Source: Homarus americanus
Lineage: Eukaryota; Arthropoda; Malacostraca; Decapoda; Nephropidae
Assembly (NCBI RefSeq): GCF_018991925.1
Contig: NW_024751849.1
Span: 372,001-436,000 of the forward strand
Direction: 5' to 3'
DNA length: 64,000 bases
The notes beneath the pieces are model-generated. The model did no database searches. It saw only the letters and a program-made list of their open reading frames with translations, and had not been told where the DNA came from. Below, piece after piece: positions 37,637 through 50,130 of this stretch (position 1 is its first letter; each line of letters begins with the position of its first letter). The translations under genes and the position numbers were made by a program.

Positions 37637-38893
37637 GTAAGTCCCCATCAATGTATGTCACGTCCAATACAACATTACTCTTATCATATCCTTCAAATTT
37701 CAGTGCGTGTTAATGTCTATTGATGTAGGCTCAAGGGTGTCCTTGTGGGTTATAAGAGTTTCATATGTGCAGATTAAACTCGTGTTTATTATTGACTGTT
37801 ATAACTACAGCGTTGTAAGATTGGCCAGTAAACAACATATGATGGCTACAGTCACCTCGTCAAGCGTTTATGTAGTAAGGTTACCTTGACTATTCAACGC
37901 CAGGTGTTGACTCCCCCACCTAAGACTGGAGGTGGTCCAGCTCCTCCTGCCCCATCCATTTCATAACATTCTCCTAATCCTCCTTAAGTCGTCGATATTG
38001 CCTCCTTGCCCGCTAATTCCCGCCCTAAACTCGGGATGTTGTATGCATTTAATTAGAATTTGTAAATATTTAGAACTTACGTTAGTAATCAGAGTACAAC
38101 TTCGTGTTCTTTTATTCCATACTTCTGTTTACTTAATATAGTACAGTAGTCTTTCTTATGGACGTTATTCTTAATAAAAAATATTTTATCTCCTCATCGG
38201 ACAACTTTATGTTACGACTATTAATTACTGTACCACCACACATTTTCTTTGTGGTATTGACTTGGAAATTTCTATAGAGATGGGGAACGCGATGAGATAT
38301 CCCTACGAACTTAAAAGCAATGTGGTGGCTGTCGACACTAAAGTTGGTCTTTACAGAGCTATTTAATATTTTCAAAGGCAGCAGCTGCGTGAGAGTCATG
38401 TTGTCTCTTGTTCAACGTTTTTTGGTTTGTGCGACACAGTCTGACTTTCCCGGGTTTATTCTTATATAACTATTTTTATCAGAGTGGATGTAAACTGAGT
38501 ATATGTAAAACAAAGTCTGGTAGTTATAGATACTATTAATTACGAGGTATGTAACATATGCATACTGAAAATATTACATTGAATAAGATATGTATTTATA
38601 TTATATTTAATAAGTTTACTGGCTTCGGATTCGTCACTCCAAATCCAACTTACGTTAATTGTCAAGTGTCGTATAACATTTGAAATTATCTTATGTATAA
38701 TCAAAGCATCTGACAGGGGAGTTTGTGTATTAATTTAATTGTTAACGGGAGCAGGTTGTTAACACCATTGTTTCTTTTTTTAAACCATTGTTATCTTTTT
38801 TTACATTATTAATGTATGTAATATTTTGCAAGGGAAGTGTGGTACTGGGCCTAAAACATAATGTTTGGTTGAAAGTCCAGTCAACAACTGACA

Positions 38894-39035
38894 CTATTTA
38901 CAGGTCGTGGGGTGATTACTTTACAGGTCGTGGGGTAATTACTTTACAGGTCGTGGGGTGCTTACTTTACAGGTCGTGGGGTGCTTACTTTACAAGTCGT
39001 AGGGTGATTACTTTACAGGTCGTGGGGTGACACTT
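38894..39035. repeat. 23-bp minisatellite
   Basis: Six copies of a unit close to TTACAGGTCGTGGGGTGATT, with small changes. Confidence 0.95.
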
Positions 39036-39370
39036 CACAGTTATTTGTAGTGTGCTGACCTGACGCACTTCATATCAGCAACGAATAGTACGTGATGGAT
39101 ATATGTGCCTTGACTTAAACCAGTTAATTAAGCGAACTACTTTTGTTAACGCTTCACCTAGCAAAGATTTGTCCCTTTCATGAAATTCCTGTCTGTTTGA
39201 GCGTACGTAGTCAATTTCATATTCATTATTGGCAGTCAGAGAACATTTACACTGACTGTCAGATATTCAATTACGAGTGGCATACTAATGTTGGTGTCAT
39301 GATTACGTATCTGTACGGGAGTAGTCGTCGTCCATGCTAGTAATTATCGTTCATTCCAGTTCGTAATTAC

Positions 39371-39680
39371 CTAAGGGTTAAGTTATCTTCCTCAAAGGGT
39401 TAAGTTATCGTCCTCAAAGGGTTAAGTTATCGTCCTCAAAGGGTTAAGTTATCGTCCTCAAAGGGTTAAGTTATCGTCCTCAAAGGGTTAAGTTATCGTC
39501 CACAAAGGATTACATCAGTGTCCTCAGAGAATTAAGTCATCGTCCTGAAAGGGTTAAACCATCGTCCTCAGAGGGTTAGACGTTTGTCCTCAGGAGGTCA
39601 AGCCATCGTAAACAAAGTGTTAAAATATCGTCGTCAAAGAGCTAAACCATTATTTTGAAAGTGTTAAATCATCGTCTATT
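39371..39680. repeat. 22-bp minisatellite
   Basis: About 14 copies of a unit close to AAAGGGTTAAGTTATCGTCC. The first six or seven are nearly identical and later copies diverge steadily toward 39680. Confidence 0.95.
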
Positions 39681-40494
39681 TTTTTTAAAGTTGCCATTTT
39701 GTTATACTTTATAATTATTATGTTAATTTCTATAAATGAATATGAGACAAAATTGTATAACATTGTTACAATATTGTAGTAAAGAGAAGGCAATGTTCTC
39801 CCTTCAAATTTATCATTCATTTGTTGCCATTGTTGTAACTGGCATAGATGTATTTCACGACGGTATTCCCTCTACAAAAAAGCCTCAAACATGAGTTTTA
39901 TTTACCTCTGTCGCTTCATAGAAACCCAACATCACAAATTTATATATATATTTTTTTAATTTAATAAAATTAGGATATATACAGATGTAACAGCGGCCAA
40001 ACTTTCTCAGCATCAAGTTAAGAAGGCTGCCTCGGCGCTCAGCGTCACTCCTCCAGATATTATCATAGTTCTCAACTCGTTCAGGTTTTCAATGTCTTTC
40101 TTTGGCAGTGTGAAAGTTTAATATTTTCTGATGAAGTTCCGATCGTGCAATTAACTAGGAATTTGGTGTCAAAGGAGTTACTGAAGCTAAAATTTACATC
40201 ACAAGATCAAAAGTTGGTGGAGCTCCGGCGACGCCAAAGTGTGTGTGACTCAGGAGGTGAGGAGGTGTTATACTCATTAAATGTGGTTGTAAACCTTTGA
40301 GGCACCACTAATGAAACTTACCAGAGAGAGGGAGAGAGAGAGCGTTTGTGTGTGTGTGTGTGTGTAAGATCTATTACACCGTCAGGTAAAAAACCCGAAT
40401 ATAAGTTAATATCATGACTAGTTATTTTAACATACTGTATATATTATCATCTAATTCTCATTCTTATCAGTTTTAGCGACTTAAAATGATTCGT

Positions 40495-40745
40495 CCACTA
40501 CTATTGGTCAAGTAACACGCCTTTTACTACAGTAATCTTGGTCAAGTAACGCGTAACACGACTTTGCCTACCATTAATCTTGGTCAAGTAACACGCATTT
40601 TATGACCATTAATTTGGGCCAAGTAACACGTCTTTTACTACCAGTAATCTTGGTCAAGTAGCGCGTAACACGACTTTGCCTACCATTAATCTAGGTCAAG
40701 GAACACGTCTTTTATTATTTGAGCCAAGTAACACGTCTTTTAACC
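40495..40745. repeat. Irregular tandem repeat of a GGTCAAGTAACACG motif
   Basis: The motif TAATCTTGGTCAAGTAACAC recurs about eight times at 30-60 base spacing, with a larger duplicated block containing GCGTAACACGACTTTGCC. Confidence 0.85.
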
Positions 40746-41959
40746 CTGTACAATCCCTGTACCCCAATTTACCATAATGTTGTTTCAGGGTCGTCTATTT
40801 CTTAACCATTTGCTATTTAAACTAATGACTTTCCTCAGTGTCATGCAAGTGTTTTATAGTAATATAATTCAACAACTTATCAGTATTTGGCCATGATGTA
40901 GTGTAGTTCCCAGACTCAATAACTTTACATACATGTACTGACTACTAAGGTTATGAGACACTTGCTTCTCGTAAAGCTCACTAATCCTTCCAGAGTCACA
41001 GATATTGCTTCTTCGCCCTCAACTTTGACTCTTCTTCATTTTCAATATGCAGATTCCGAGTTCTGGATTTATTTTTATTTTGTGTTTAAGTTCGTGTCGT
41101 CACCTTCTAGATATACTATTTTCTTTTTGATAAAGGCGTTGGTTATGGATGTATTAGAATTATATTTTTTACGGATATCAGGAAGATGGAGTTAATAGTA
41201 AACTATATTTTACTTGTGGTTTAGGGTCAGTTGGGGAGTTATGCAAGACTTTATGCTGCTTCCTATGTTATATATATTCATATAATGGTGGTGAGTCTAC
41301 AGCAGTGCAATTGTTCACAATGGTGGAAGAATGTGTACTCTAATAGTGGTGGAAGTGTGGATTACATACCACTAAAATGATTCCCAGATAGACTATTCCC
41401 ACACATCACTTCATGTAAGGGTATGGTCGATTTTGAGCCTAACACTCACTTTCACCTGTATCACCTGAACGAGACTCCGCTGTCCACTCCAGTGATTTCT
41501 TGAGGTCTACACTCTGATTTGCCCCAGTGTTTCTCAGTACTGTAATTTTCCTGTTGGGATCTCCTTCAATGGAGATTTTTCCTTCGGTTATAAATGCCTC
41601 AAAGTCTCTAGCAGGCTTCTTAACTTCACAGTTAACCCTGCTTACTTTTGAGCAGTTCTACACTGAGATTTAAAATGATAAACTTCCCTACAACTATAGC
41701 ATTTCACCGGTGGTCTTCCTTGCTGACCTTAATCTGTTCCCTATTTACTTCACATTTCACATAATATTATATGATTACAAAATATTTGAAATTACATTGA
41801 ATAGATATAATTCACATTACATACACAAAATAAACACATTTCAAAGATGATACATCTGTTTACATCTAACACAGAAAATCAAACCGCTCATACAATGGTG
41901 ACTGACATCAAAGAAAATACGACACACATCTTAGTATATTAATGGTACGTCAATACATA

Positions 41960-42250
41960 GCAATATGTGACAGTAGTCCTGACATCCACCTTGGGGTTTT
42001 GTCGAAATTTAAATTTGGAAAGTTTAAGCACCTTTGTTATATCACCTTTGTTTAACCCTGTCTTCCAGTTATACATCTCGCTCATATCTCCCCTCACTCT
42101 ACCCCTGTACGTCTCTCGAGGGAGTGTAAATTCAGATGCTTTAATCAGTCTCTATACTCATAGTTCCTAATGAATGTCGTCCTCCTCTGTGTGCTTTCTT
42201 GGGATTCGACATTCATTCTGTAGTACGGTGACCATATCTGAAATGCTGAT
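41960..42250 (-). pseudogene. LINE C-terminal fragment, same family as 25320-25890
   Basis: The minus strand reads AFQIWSPYYRMNVES, then LKHLNLHSLERRT, then MYNWKTGLNKGDITKVLKLS, with stops and frame shifts between. These align with the QFWCPYYRMDINS, LNLHSLERRR and GINKGDIDKVV blocks of the LINE at 25320-25890. It is more decayed than that copy. Confidence 0.7.
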
Positions 42251-43089
42251 GTTAAAAGAGAGTCTGTAAATTTATTCCTGGTTAAAGTAGATACTAGAAA
42301 GCAATTAAGTGACATATTTTAATAAACTAAAAATCAGTCAACGCTGTCAAGTCATAATTTAACATTCTCTGTCCTATATAAAAGTTATATGTCCTTTGTC
42401 ATGTTTATATTATTAATTTGCTATATGACGTAAACAAAATGTGGATCAACACGCCCTTAGGTGTACTGTACAATGTGAGATAAAATTATAAAGTATTGTT
42501 GTATGAAATATTGTTTGAGTATCATGTCAGGAAATTGTCTGTTTTACAACATACTATGTATAGTAGTAAAGGAGGAAAACATTACTACTTTAGTTGACAT
42601 GTTTAGAGAAGATATTGATAGTGAAATAATAATCATCATCAAACACGTATTTTCGTGTGTTAACAGCAAGATAACCCCAGCGTGGGCAGGTGTGGGTACA
42701 CCTGAGCTCCCACTCGTCGCAACAACACTACTTGAGTGTAATTTAGGAAAGTGTATTATCGTCCCCAAGGTGTGAGAACTGGGCCACTAAGGTCAATGCA
42801 TTGTGTTAATTAACACCAGTATCTCCCCAGCGTCTCGTAATGACCCAGGGAAAGGTGGAGGCTTGTTTAACTGTTGGTTTTTGTAGGAAGTATGATGTTA
42901 GTGGCTGTTGTGATTGAGATATAAGTGACCGGCTGGGGATGATGGCAGGAGAGTAAGCAGTTGTCTGTGATGTTAGTAGTGACTGAATGGTGATGATAGT
43001 AGAGTGTGGTGCTGTGGAGTGGTGAGTGATGAGAAAGTGGTAGCATTAGTAGGTGTACACTGTAGTTTTATTGAAGCTGGTTGTGATTT

Positions 43090-44600
43090 TTTTTGCAGTT
43101 TTATTGGCACCTAAGTGTTGGCAAGAGGTTATCAATGATAATTTTTGCCTCTCTGTTATTAAGGAAGTTACAAAGAAAAGAAGTGAAGTTGTTGGGGAGT
43201 TCTTAGTTGGTTATTTTGTATTTGAGCCCTAAGTGCCAGACCTTGTTGGATGCTCTTGCTACGTCCCTTAATACTACGTTACATTGATCTCTGTTGTGCA
43301 TTGCGTTTGCTATATTTTCGTAAATTAGGACTAAGGCTGTATGGGTTCCTCTATGTTTTCTAAATCCGTGCTGCCTGGGGTTGTACTTCTCTTCAAATTC
43401 GAGGTGTATTCTCGGTCGGTGGTTCATGATTTTTTCCAGTACTTCCCGGTGTTTCTAGAAGAGAAATTGGTCTGTAGTTTGATACTTGTGTGGGTGATTT
43501 ACCTTGTTTTGGTATAAGTAACCAGAGGCGAGAGATGTATTAAAAATATTTCTGAGTTGGAGTAACATGTTGATTGGTAGATGCTGGAGTATGACTTTGT
43601 TTATTTTACTGATGCCTTGGGCCTTGTTCTTGAAAATTTTTATCGTTCTGTTTATTTTGTCTACGGTGATTGGTTTGATCAGTGGGGATAGATCGTCCAG
43701 AGCGTTTATGTCTATATCGGGATTCGGTTGCCAGATGTAGGTTGTGTGTGTCATGTGATTGGTTACTTGTTGCTCGGTGTTCATACAGAAATTCAGGTTG
43801 TCCTCTTGATCTATTTGAAATATTTTACTCCGGTATTTCCTGAATTCGGGTTCTTGTTCTTTGGGTTCGTTTAATTTGATTTGGTTGCTGTTTAGAATGT
43901 AGTTTGATTTGTTGCTGGAGATTCCCATTTGGTGTTTAATTTTCCGCCAGAATTGTTTCGGGATGTGGTAAATTGCTTCTGTGTCTGTTATTAGTTTTCC
44001 CAGTTATTTATATATGCCTCTTGGACATGTTTCTTTGTTGTTCGTTTATGGTGTAATATTGTCTTCTGTATTCTGGAGCCCATCCTTGTTCTATGATTAA
44101 TTTTATTAAGTTACTGAATTGTGTCTGTAGAATTCTTGATTGATGTGAGTATTGAGGGTGTAGTGTGTGGTGTTCCATTGCTTGGCTCACGTTTTCATAC
44201 CATATCTCTAGTGTGTTGTCTATATGGGAGGCGTGTTTGTTGTGTAGTTGGGGGATTTGATGATTGTTTAACGTCTTTTTGAATTCCTCCCAGTTGGACC
44301 GGCTGTAGCTGTATCTCATCCTGGCAGGGATTTGTATTGGCGACGTGGAGTGTGGTTACGATAGGGAAATGGTCACTGGTGGTTATTGGGCCGGGTTCCA
44401 TTAGCAGGTTAAGATTGTGATGCTGGTTTGTTAGTCCTATATCTGGATGTCCGATGTGACCTGCGCTGATGTATATGGGGAATTCCGGGCCAAGGTGTAT
44501 TACGTTGCCGTTTTGGTCGTCAACAGTTTGAGACAAAGGCTGGCTGGTTATGGCGGTGAAGGGTCTGAAGAGAGGTCCTATCACGGCGAAGGCTGGCTGG
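43090..44600 (-). pseudogene. Jockey-like LINE ORF2 (endonuclease end and RT start)
   Basis: On the minus strand, in order: LGPEFPIYISAGHIGHPDIG and GPITTSDHFPIVTTLHVANT (C-terminal APE-type endonuclease, with the SDHFPI motif); a linker (WEEFKKTLNNH and EIWYENVSQAMEHHTL); KPITVDKINRTIKIFKNKAQ-GISKIN (start of RT); HLEFEEKYNPRQHGFRKHRGTHTAL and VLRDVARASNKVWHLGLKYK (RT motif A, with N in place of the expected D); ending NNFTSFLCNFLNNREAKI near 43100. Several frameshifts break it. The Y-DD part and everything 3' of it are missing. Parts of 42.8-43.1 kb carry no recognisable continuation. Confidence 0.8.
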
Positions 44601-44820
44601 CGAAAGACTAAGGAGTAATTATTGGCAAGTCTGATATATATACATTAAGGAAGAGTGAGATCAAGTTCCCTCGGAACAGCAGATGTTCAGGTCAGAAGGT
44701 AGTGACCCAACCCTGTCACCTGGTTACAAATTTTGTTAATCACTAAATTTTACAATTTGTACATGCCATTACTAAGCGCTTTCGTGTAATTCACATCTTC
44801 AGGGGTAAGTACTGCTATAT
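44590..44820 (-). repeat. Dispersed repeat copy C with hammerhead-like core
   Basis: On the minus strand: ACCCCTGAAGATGTGAATTA, then CACGAAAGCGCTTAGTAATG, GCATGTACAAATTGT, GTAACCAGGTGACAGGGTTG and GAACTTGATCTCACTCTTCC, then TATATATA. Unlike copies A and B, here the core is followed directly by the AGTAATGGCATGTACAAA block, the junction expected between tandem units. It touches the 5' side of the Jockey-like remnant. Confidence 0.65.
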
Positions 44821-45004
44821 CATAACTTAGCAACTTAGGTTAAGTTAAAGTTGAATATAATAATGACGGCACATATGACACAACAAAAAACAAATTGGCA
44901 ACTCAGCACAACTTAATCCTTACTATTTATAATTTAATGTTATTTCAATACATGGCAAACAATGGTAAAATGCAAAAGTTATAAACACATAAAGACGACA
45001 TTTG

Positions 45005-45771
45005 TGTCAGGCTCAGTCACAGCCTCTTGCTTTATCACATCAGTTCAGGAGTGAAGGTTTGGAATTATACACGACACGAAATATTTAGATAAAATTTCAA
45101 TAATAAATGTACATGTTAAATAGTGGGTGGGTGAATTAATTCCGGAGAATGAATAAAATACTGATTCTTTAACTTTGGAAATATTTAGCACAGGACAAAC
45201 CATCGTAGCTAAACTGCAATTGGTTTTCCATCCCTAATAGACAATTACTATGTACACTGTATATAAACCATAAACCACATTATAACACAATAATTGATTG
45301 CACTATACACACAACACATACAGTAATAATAGAGCAGCACTGAATATATAATACTTAACTAAACCATATTAGAGAAGGTGTCCACCACTGCCTGACCCAG
45401 ACGTCCAGCAGCACCAATGCCCAGACGTGACTCCCTGAAACACACCTGGGCATCGGTGATCACCAAGCCCAAACAGCACTAATATAAAACAATTATTACA
45501 TTAAGCTGTAAAAATAGTTAAGCATACATACATTTTAGGACATAATTTTACGTGTTAAATATCAATTCTGCTCACAAATAATTATATAAAATATTTTACA
45601 TACAATTTACCATGACAAGTAGTCATCCGACACCGACACCACCAGCCCACGGAAGGGGAGAGTAACGAGCATCTTCCAAACTAGAGTAGGAAAATGCTTG
45701 TTAAATGCATATATTAAATATTTCACTATCCACGACACAATGCATTACTGTGCATTACGTTATACGTAACA
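45005..45771 (-). mobile_element. Probable gypsy LTR (minus strand), far edge undefined
   Basis: On the minus strand a purine run (TGAGGGGGG, 45772-45780) is followed by TGTTACGTATAACG, a typical polypurine tract and LTR start. The LTR extends toward lower coordinates, but its CA end is not certain and no second LTR was seen to define it. The lower coordinate is a limit of composition only. Confidence 0.5.
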
Positions 45772-45835
45772 CCCCCCTCATTAAAATAAATCCTGTAGGG
45801 TTTTACATTGGCAATACACAGTCATCAGATCTGCC

Positions 45836-46120
45836 TAATATGGCCAAGGGAATGTATCAGCAATAATGTTATCCTTACACTTTGATATGTCAAATTTCCA
45901 TATTATATGATTGAAGAGTCAAACACCAGCAAGTTAAATGTTGTTTTTTGTTCTTCATGCGAGTAACAAATTGCAAGGGGTTGTGGTCGCTATATACAAT
46001 GATTTTCTGGTTACAGTTCCCAAGGTATACATCAAATTTATCTAGCCCCATAAGCAATGCAGCTGCCTCTTTTTCAATTGTAGAGTAATTTCTTTGATGG
46101 GGCTTAAATTGAGTAGGCAT
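45836..46120 (-). pseudogene. Ty3/gypsy RNase H fragment
   Basis: The minus frame from 46120 encodes HQRNYSTIEKEAAALLMGLD and IIVYSDHNPLQFVTRMKNKK, the YSTIEKE and DHNPL blocks of gypsy RNase H. In a shifted frame KDNIIADTFPW follows, matching the usual G-DN-IAD-LSR end, then a stop. The polypurine tract and LTR start come about 55 bases later, so the integrase is absent. The 5' side is cut by a LINE 3' tail. Confidence 0.85.
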
Positions 46121-46672
46121 AATAATAATAATAATAAACGGTTTATTAATAGAGTTGCAGCCGGTGGCTGAAAATATACACTTACATTTGATTTAGACAT
46201 AATGATATAATATGCGTTGAATACATTTACACGGCTGTACAGTACATAAATCAGGAGTTGTTTATTATTTTAACAATAGATGGGATGGTGCTATTCTTAT
46301 ATCTATCGGTGCGGGCTCTTATGGGCTGAATTTTGTTGCAGTGGCGGACTGCACGAGGTGGGTGGGCGGCTGCCGGTGGCAGGAGGTGGCGATGACGAGG
46401 GTGGTGCATTAGTTGGCTGCCAAACCTTTCCAGTGCTTGGTGGTGGAGGTCGCTGAGGGATGGCATTTCCAGGGTGGAGAGAGCGTTGATGTAGCCTGAG
46501 TATTCTGCGCCTAGCATGATTTTGCAGGCCCTTTTCTGTACCTTCTCTAGCCGACGTTGTTGGGTGGAGTTGAGAGAAGACTACCAGGCTGGTGACGCAT
46601 ACGTTAGTTTGGGGAGAATAAAGGCGTTGTAGATGGTCCTCAGCTCTGGCGTGGGTGTCCCAAGTGACCTAT
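46120..46672 (-). pseudogene. LINE 3' end with AAT tail, inserted in the gypsy remnant
   Basis: The minus strand reads TPELRTIYNAFILPKLTYAS, then QQRRLEKVQKRACKIMLG, YSGYINALSTLEMPSLSDLH, and RARTDRYKNSTIPSIVKIIN with stop at 46251, the C-terminus of a non-LTR retrotransposon. A ~90-base 3' UTR ends in (ATT)n at about 46120-46135 against the gypsy frame. 5' truncation lies near 46672, where (AT/CTAT) repeats begin. Confidence 0.85.
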
Positions 46673-46822
46673 ATATATATCTATCTATATCCATCTACAT
46701 ATATGTATCTATATTTATCTATCTACTCATCTATATCAATCTATCTATCTATCTCTATCAATCTATCTATCTATCTCTATCTATCTATAGATCTATCTGT
46801 CTATCTATCTATCTATCTATTT
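46666..46822. repeat. (CTAT)n microsatellite
   Basis: About 155 bases of ATCT/CTAT tetramers with CTCTAT and CATC interruptions. Open frames across it (YIYLSIYLS) are artefacts. Confidence 0.95.
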
Positions 46823-47884
46823 ATGTGTAGCAAGAATTGCACTGTTAACTGGAAGATCTCACACAACAAATGATAGATAAGAACCTAAAGATCTTATAAT
46901 TTTCTTTATATTCGTAACTACAAGTTAGTTCAAGGGGAAAGTATCGCTTCACGATATAACACGTGTTGCGTGATGCTCTGTCACGACCACAACACTGTTA
47001 CACCGTGACTCATTGATTTACAGTTTTCAATTAACCGGAAGGTCATGACACGGTTTAATGCAAGGCTGTCACGTCTCCTGTAATCGTGCGTCACCCCCAC
47101 TGTATTTCCCCAGGATAGTGTTCCGGTGTTCGCAAGCAAATATTTCAAAGTTTCCAGAATCTACTTAATTTATTCTGGTCATACGTCCCCTTATGGTAAT
47201 ATATGTCATATATCAAGGATGTTCAATCTTATGAGAAAAGAAGTGTCCGCATGTGAGATGCATGAGATACTTTTATACATGACATACCGGAGGAAGGATG
47301 CGAGCAGCTCCTACTAACATCAGCCTCTTGATTTCCTCTCTGGGACTTGGTGTCACCATGCTAGATTCTGATTAAATTTACGTTTTAAGGAATTTATTGG
47401 GTGATATCCTGTGGTATGATTCGCATTCCTCAAATTGCATGTCTTGAACCAAAATCTTAATAAAGTGCTAATTTTGACACTATTTCTTCATATTACAAAA
47501 TGGTCAGTGACCGTCATCAACGCTCTATATCTTTCCTCAGTAAACGAAGTACGAATGATCGATTACTTTCTGGCGAGTACCGCAGATAACATGTCGTCGT
47601 TTCTTCAGGCTCCTGTTTCTCAGGTTCAATTTTCTACTGTATCGATCTACATTGATTTTCCATAATTGAGTTCAGCTGAGGTAGAGACGTACTGGGGAGA
47701 GTATTTCATAACGGCTGCGATTTTCCTGTTGCAATCCTTGCGTTTTGTGTGTGTGTGTGTGTTATTGTACTAACATTTGGTGTTAGTTGGTATTATTTTA
47801 CCAACAGTTGGTACTAGCTGGTATTATCACGCCAGGTAAGTAGGCCAACAGGTGTTGAAGCTTCACACCACAGTATTGACCATC

Positions 47885-48030
47885 CAGGAACCACAATATT
47901 GATTGTCAAGAACTCCACTATCGACAATCCAGGAACCACAGTATCGACCATACGATACCAGAGTAGCGACTCTCAGGTACCACGGTATCGACCATCAATG
48001 CCACAGTATCGACCATGAGGTACCACAGGA
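47885..48030. repeat. ~20-bp degenerate tandem repeat
   Basis: Seven or so divergent copies of a unit close to ACCACAGTATCGACCATC. Confidence 0.75.
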
Positions 48031-49370
48031 AAATCTCATGCATTATATTAAACCTTTACAGGCGCACCACCTTGGGTTGTCCAATATCGTTTTCCGATGG
48101 CAATTTTTGTGAATATTGGAGACAATGTGCCTTTTACGGCAACTGGTATTTTTTATATTATTTGATGCCTAAGTTTACACTACTTGTGTATCTAAAGATC
48201 AATAACTTTGCTGTATTTGTTTTCTTTCGTAACAACAACAAAAAATAATGTGAATACTAGTCATACAAGCTCTTCACGTTTGGTCGACGAAGACTTCACT
48301 TCTTCAAGAATGAGAAATTTGTCGGTAAATTCCTTAAAGATCGAATTTATGCAAAGACATGTTATTTTGAACAAACAATTGCACAGGCTGTCGTGTCAAT
48401 GGAAACACTGAGCACCAAACAAGTCGCCGCCTATCGCTTAAGTGAGGCAATGACGACCTTACAACACTCGTTATGCCAGACTGAAGTTTACTTGTCAACA
48501 GGGGAGGCAGAGCACCTGTGTGTAAATTTGGTAATACGAGTACTTTTCTGTGTATATCTATTGACGTGTGTGTATGTGTGTTTTATTAATTACGGAAATA
48601 AAATTCTTTTCGTAATGAATGCAGAACGGGAAGAATATAATGCTACGATAACGGGTTTTTTTTGTCTAGGGTTTACCCAGTGAATTTTTAGGTTGTGAAT
48701 TATAACTCAAAATTGCATTTATTTTTCACAATACTCGGAGTAGAATCACATTGGATAATAACTATATCAGATGTATAGATTACGAAAGATAAAAACATGA
48801 TGGTAATTATTCTTTGATTCATTTATATAATAATTAAAAAATAATGATTTGTAAAAAACGAGACTAAGAAGACGGAACAATTTAAGCGAGATAAGTAATA
48901 CACTGCCCCAGGCTGACTGACACACTTAGTTTATTAGGTATGAAAGTTAAGTCAGCTGAACTTTGATTTTTCACATGGTTGGTTCTGCCCAGGCCTGTAA
49001 CTAAGCTCACGCACCTGATAACAGGATCACCCTGGCTGAGAGAGTCCACTTTCGCGAACCTAACCTAAAGCTCTTGTGTTCATCCAGCCTGTGTTCCTTT
49101 TTGTCAGACGGCCAACATAATATTTACATGTCTAATTCACTAAAGATTATTTTTCCGTTGCACGAAGACTAAGAGGTTAATCACAGCTGCACGACTGACA
49201 CCTACTGGCTGGCATAACAGTTGTTTAATCCTGAAATACTGAAACGAAAAATATATATTTATTTATGCAGTTTTAATTTATCCTCATTTATTACATATTT
49301 TTACTTAGTTATTTACTTACATCTCTTCCCACCGGTGTTAATACAACCTCGTTATAATCATTTAATTTAC

Positions 49371-49870
49371 AGTTGCTGCAGGGAGAGTTACAGTTGTTGT
49401 ATGGAGAGTTAAAGTTGCTGCAGGGAGAGTTACAGTTGTTGTATGGAGAGTTAAAGTTGCTGCAGGAGGGTTATAGATGCTGCAGGGAGAGTTACAGTTG
49501 TTGAATGGAGAGTTAAAGTTGCTGCAGGAGAGTTATAGATGCTGCAGGGAGAGTTACAGTTGTTGTATGGAGAGTTAAAGTTGCTGCAGGGAGAGTTACA
49601 GTTGTTGTATGGAGAGTTAAAGTTGCTGCAGGAGGGTTATAGATGCTGCAGGGAGAGTTACAGTTGTTGAATGGAGAGTTAAAGTTGCTGCAGGAGAGTT
49701 ATAGATGCTGCAGGGAGAGTTACAGTTGCTACAGGGAGAGATGCAGTTATTGTATGGAGATTTAAAGCTACTGCAGAGAGTTATATATGCTCAAGGGAGA
49801 GTTAAAGTTGCTGCAAGGAGAGATACAGTTGCAGGGAGAGTTACAGTTGCTGCAGGTAGTCACAGCAGCT
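49371..49870. repeat. Higher-order minisatellite
   Basis: Basic 14-15 base units (GTTGCTGCAGGGAGAGTTACA type) alternate with GTTGTTGTATGGAGAGTTAAA. These form larger blocks; the ~180-base block starting near 49430 recurs near 49610 almost unchanged. Repetition decays toward 49870. Confidence 0.92.
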
Positions 49871-50009
49871 GCAGGTTGCATGAGAGGTTGCAGGGTGAGG
49901 TAGAGGAAGAGGTTGGAGGTGCGGGTCATAAGGCAGCAGCGGGTGAGTGATGGGCGACGCCTCCGGTGCAACGATGGTGCACGAATTCCTGTGTTTTTCT
50001 CCCGACGGT

Positions 50010-50130
50010 AATGACACCAGGCCTTGACCAGATAGAAGCCCCCTTATACTGGCCCTCCCTTGGTCAGGCAGAAGCTCCTACATACTGGCCAGCTCTTGTT
50101 CAGATAGAAGCTCCCACATACTGTCCCTCC
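50010..50130. repeat. 36-bp tandem repeat just before LINE RT
   Basis: Three copies of a 36-base unit, each with CAGATAGAAGC or CAGGCAGAAGC followed by a TACTGGCC-like end. The repeat is in frame with the downstream RT codons, reading QIEAPLYWPSLG in series. Confidence 0.85.

Noticed and set aside
38894..39680. Possible CRISPR array, because of regular 22-23-bp repeats
   Set aside because: Repeats are directly adjacent with no unique spacers, and the DNA is eukaryotic.
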